Source: Sinotaia quadrata (taxonomy: Eukaryota; Mollusca; Gastropoda; Architaenioglossa; Viviparidae). From it: a stretch of 64,000 nt of DNA. The stretch lies in NCBI GenBank assembly GCA_028829895.1, contig CM054183.1:77789071-77853070 (forward strand), in the 5' to 3' direction. Shown piece by piece: positions 60,291 through 64,000 of this stretch. A model generated the notes under the pieces. That model was given only the letters and a program-made list of their open reading frames with translations. It searched no databases and was not told the DNA's origin. The position numbers were made by a program, and so were the translations under genes. Each line of letters opens with the position of its first letter. The stretch's first letter is position 1.

Positions 60291-61048
60291 GGAATGAAAA
60301 GGCAGTGAAAATTAATATGAAGTCTCTGAAAGTAATAGGAAGTCAGAGGAAAATGAAAACAGCACGAAGACACCCAGAGACAATTTAAGTAAAAGAGAAT
60401 ATTCTGAAGTCGGTCAGAGGAATGTACGATCAAAATGGAGAATAAAAATCCCTCAGAGCAACAGGAATTCACTCAGAGGAATGTGAACTCGTCTATCAAG
60501 CCGTTAATAAGAACACACAACAATGCTGCAAACAAACAACAATAATACGCACAGCAGTCTCAACGGATAATACACATCCAAACAAACACGCGCACACACA
60601 CTGGCTTGCCTGGTAAGTAGATAGAAGTGGTTAAAATCCAAAACTGACTTCAACAGTTGAGTAATGCTAGGACATACAGGCGCTGCTCTGTTACTTGATA
60701 AGGTCTGCCACTGCCAGCTTCTGTCTGTAAACACATGAGCTAAGTCGGTTCCTGGCTAGCCAATATCAGCCAGACACTTTTTTCAAGAGCACGTGGCTCA
60801 CACTGCGGCGCCGAAAACTAAGAGACTACGGTGGCAATTATAATAAATAACGCTGAGGGTCGACGGTGTTAAACTTTCTGGAAGCATAATGCCTGCCCGC
60901 ACACCCAGAGCCTCTCAAACCAGGCAGTGGTGGGGAAGGAGGAAGGATGAGAATTCTCAGACATGATGGTGTTCGCCCCCATCCCCACCCCAAAATCAGC
61001 GAATTACGCTTGGGCTGCACTGAGCTGGTGAGTTCCCATCTCGGCTAT
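60291..61048. other. Partly GC-rich unique DNA, possible exon or promoter
   Basis: 60600-61030 is richer in G and C than its surroundings and contains ggcgccgaaaac and ccccatccccaccccaaaa. On the plus strand it ends ctgagctggtgagttccc, a donor-like sequence. Open frames on the minus strand have no recognised motif. Confidence 0.3.
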
Positions 61049-61567
61049 TGAATAAATGTACACAATATTAAAATGAATGTCATGCTTATTGCTGACATTG
61101 ATTAAAGATGTACACAATATTTAAATGAATGTCATGTTTATTGCTGACATTGATTAAAGATGTACACAATATTTAAATGAATGTCATGTTTATTGCTGAC
61201 ATTGATTAAAGATGTACACAATATTTAAATGAATGTCATGCTTATTACTGACATTGAATAAAGATGTACACAATTTGTAAATGAATGTCATACTTATTGC
61301 TGACATTGAATAAAGATGTACACAATTTGTAAATGAATGTCATACTTATTGCTGACATTGAATAAAGATGTACACAATTTGTAAATGAATGTCATACTTA
61401 TTGCTGACATTGAATAAAGATGTACACAATTTGTAAATGAATGTCATACTTATTGCTGACATTGAATAAAGATGTACACAATTTGTAAATGAATGTCATA
61501 CTTATTGCTGACATTGAATAAAGATGTACACAATTTGTAAATGAATGTCATACTTATTGCTGACATT
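61049..61567. repeat. Minisatellite, 52 bp unit x 10
   Basis: Unit aatgaatgtcatacttattg ctgacattgaataaagatgt acacaatttgta. The first four copies form a subtype (gatt, aatattta) and the last six another, so the array has two amplified blocks. Confidence 0.95.
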
Positions 61568-61592
61568 CCGTATAACTTCATTTCTGAGCCTG

Positions 61593-61800
61593 GCATTTGT
61601 ATGAACACTTAGAAACTGCACTCATTTGTATGAACACTTAGAAAATGCACTCATTTGTATGGACACTTAAAAACTGCACTCATTTATTTGAACACTTAGA
61701 AACTGCACTCATTTGTATGAACACTTAGAAAATGCACTCATTTGTATGGACACTTAAAAAGTGCACTCATTTCTATGAACATTTAGAAACTGCAGTCATT
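61593..61800. repeat. Minisatellite, 30 bp unit x 7
   Basis: Unit tgaacacttagaaactgcac tcatttgta, with a ggacacttaaaaa variant. Confidence 0.92.
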
Positions 61801-61884
61801 TGCAGACAGCAGATTCCACGAAAAATCGAAATGAAAAAAAAAATCGGGTGAATAATTGTCTAAGGAAAAGGAATCCGTGTTTAA

Positions 61885-62790
61885 AGAAAGAAAATGATAA
61901 GTGTGATTAACGGATAAATATACGTATTATGTGTTTATAAAGAGAAAATGATAAGTGTGATTAACGGATAAATATACGTATTATGTGTTTATAAAGAGAA
62001 AATGATAAGTGTGATTAACGGATAAAAAATTACGTATTATGTGTTTATAAAGAGAAAATGATAAGTGTGATTAACGGATAAATATACGTATTATGTGTTT
62101 ATAAAGAGAAAATGATAAGTGTGATTAATGGATAAAAAATTACGTATTATGTGTTTATAAAGAGAAAATGATAAGTGTGATTAGCGGATAAATAGACGTA
62201 TTATGTGTTTATAAAGAGAAAATGATAAGTGTGATTAACGGATAAATAGACGTATTATGTGTTTATAAAGAGAAAATGATAAGTGTGATTAGCGGATAAA
62301 TAGACGTATTATGTGTTTATAAAGAGAAAATGATAAGTGTGATTAACGGATAAATAGACGTATTATGTGTTTATAAAGAGAAAATGATAAGTGTGATTAC
62401 CGGATAAAAAATTACGTATTATGTGTTTCAACAGAGAAAATGATAAATTTGATTACTTGACAAAGAGAAGTATTATGTGTTTATAGAGAGAAAATGATAA
62501 ATGTTATTACTGATTATAAGAAGTATTATGTGTTTAAACAGAGAAAATGATAAATTTGATTATTTGACAAAGAGAAGTATTGTGTGTTTATACAGAGAAA
62601 ATGATAAGTGTGATTACTTGATAAAGAGAAGATTTATGTGTTTATAAAGAGAATAATTGTGATTACTGGATAAAGGGAAGTATTATGTATAATTAATCAG
62701 AGAAAATGATGATAAGTGTGAATACTGTACGAAGAGAAGAATTATGTGGTTATACAGAGAATATTATAATTATGATTACTGATTAAGGGA
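61885..62790. repeat. Minisatellite, 54 bp unit x 10 plus decayed copies
   Basis: Unit gagaaaatgataagtgtgat taacggataaatatacgtat tatgtgtttataaa. Uniform to about 62430, then five or six diverged copies (acttgacaaagagaag) mark the older edge. Confidence 0.93.
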
Positions 62791-63063
62791 AGTGTAACGC
62801 CCCATAAAGCAAACTCAACCAATAATTAAATTTAAATCATTGATGTTCAAAAAGTAAATAAATTCGCCGAAGCGAATCGTGGAAGTTTAGCAAATTAGTG
62901 GATAAGCCCGGTCTATACACAAGAGCATGAACTGACTATTTGGACTTCCTGTGCAAGAGACCACGTGCGCATCCCGACTCATGCTGCCTGGGGTTGACTC
63001 CACACTAACTGAATCGGCGAGACGATCAAAGAACAAAAAGACAAAAACAAAATCCAACTTGAA
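62791..63063. other. Short unique segment, nothing recognised
   Basis: It is moderately CG-containing (aattcgccgaagcgaatcgt) with no frame or motif identified. Confidence 0.4.
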
Positions 63064-63728
63064 GAGTTACTGACGCAAAGTTTGCGATAGAAAGGTAAGA
63101 CAAGTAACTTTGGACAGACAAAAGAGTTACTGACGCAAAGTGTGCGATAGAAAGGTAAGACAAGTAACCTTGGACAGACAAAAGAGTTACTGACGCAAAG
63201 TGTGCGATAGAAAGGTAAGACAAGTAACCTTGGACAGACAAAAGAGTTACTGACGCAAAGTGTACGATAGAAAGGTAAGACAAGTAACCTTGGACAGACA
63301 AAAGAGTTACTGACGCAAAGTGTGCGATAGAAAGGTAAGACAAGTAACCTTGGACAGACAAAAGAGTTACTGACGCAAAGTGTGCGATAGAAAGGTAAGA
63401 CAAGTAACTTTGGACAGACAAAAGAGTTACTGACGCAAAGTGTGCGATAGAAAGGTAAGACAAGTAACCTTGGACAGACAAAAGAGTTACTGACGCAAAG
63501 TGTGCGATAGAAAGGTAAGACAAGTAACCTTGGACAGACAAAAGAGTTACTGACGCAAAGTGTACGATAGAAAGGTAAGACAAGTAACCTTGGACAGACA
63601 AAAGAGTTACTGACGCAAAGTGTGCGATAGAAAGGTAAGACAAGTAACTTTGGACAGACAAAAGAGTTACTGACGCAAAGTGTGCGATAGAAAGGTAAGA
63701 CAAGTAACCTTGGACAGACAAAAGAGTT
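63064..63728. repeat. Minisatellite, 60 bp unit x 11
   Basis: Unit aagagttactgacgcaaagt gtgcgatagaaaggtaagac aagtaaccttggacagacaa. Copies differ at two sites only (tgcg/tacg, cctt/cttt) apart from the first. Since 60 is divisible by three, two minus frames stay open (256 and 231 codons); these are not taken as genes. 63729-64000 shows nothing recognised. Confidence 0.96.
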
Positions 63729-64000
63729 GCTACAAGTATACCAAAACATAACTTAACTTGCCAGGAGGCCCTGTTGCTGAATCATCACAGTGAATACCCT
63801 ATTGTTCTGAACTTCATCGAGAGAATCAAACCCGATAGTATATAGTCATCTGAGCTCTAGAGCATCACTTGCAGAGAAAATAAGTACCGACATTTTGCTG
63901 GTTTGATTTGGTCAAGAGCAGGAAGGTATGTCTGGAAAAGTTATGAAATACTTGTGTAAACTAAAACTCTTATTGTGGACAGAATACTTGAATAATTTTC

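Noticed and set aside
62979..63749. Frames of 256 and 231 codons on the minus strand
   Set aside because: A 60 bp repeat (divisible by three) keeps frames open; the differences between copies show no coding pattern and no start context or splice sites were found.

Overview
This is eukaryotic, AT-rich intergenic and intronic DNA. It has no operons and no dense coding. A mollusc, perhaps a gastropod, is the best guess. The reasons are a spliced animal gene with a 10 kb intron, several animal-type transposon families, long tetranucleotide and dinucleotide tracts, and a very high density of unrelated minisatellites. The species cannot be fixed from the sequence.

One host gene can be read with confidence. 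It is a TMEM97/sigma-2-receptor-like (EXPERA family) membrane protein on the minus strand, in three coding exons at 38577-38422, 37516-37366 and 27008-26755. The joined product is 186 residues with consistent intron phases and a C-terminal KKQT, a dilysine-type ER signal. A second, weaker candidate is a small cysteine-rich secreted-type ORF at 43374-43634 (+).

The rest is mobile or repetitive. From left to right: 0.05-3 kb, minisatellites and one GC-rich patch. 3.28-5.93 kb, a decayed hAT (Charlie/GTF2IRD2-like) DNA transposon, itself invaded by minisatellites. 6.5-6.75 kb, a CpG-rich patch with NRF1- and ETS-like motifs. 7.2-11.8 kb, back-to-back minisatellites. 12.08-13.48 kb, a 5'-truncated non-LTR retrotransposon with an RNase H domain, a 15 bp target duplication and an apparent 5' inversion. 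15-29.7 kb, degenerate repeats, GATA/TATC tracts and the last TMEM97-like exon. 30.05-36.67 kb, a young-looking LTR retrotransposon inside intron 2 of the TMEM97-like gene, with 1683 bp LTRs, a 5 bp target duplication, a short gag-like ORF and a 418-codon ORF I do not recognise. 38.8-39.14 kb, the 3' end of another non-LTR element. 39-50 kb, repeats and an inverted dispersed repeat pair. 50.516-52.463 kb, a compact DNA transposon with CACTATGTAACA terminal repeats and a TTA target duplication. 52.5-64 kb, more minisatellites.

The most striking signal is inside that last transposon. An 80 bp run of 16 consecutive pentamers alternates GAA and TTC cores (14 exact), which is a heat-shock element array. 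It is followed 17 bp later by TATAAAAG and then by the transposase-like ORF, so the element appears to carry a heat-shock-type promoter. Second is the splice donor of TMEM97-like exon 2, which lies in a 20 bp repeat so that five identical donor sites stand in tandem. Third is the LTR element with an uncharacterised second ORF in a +1 frame relation to its gag-like ORF.
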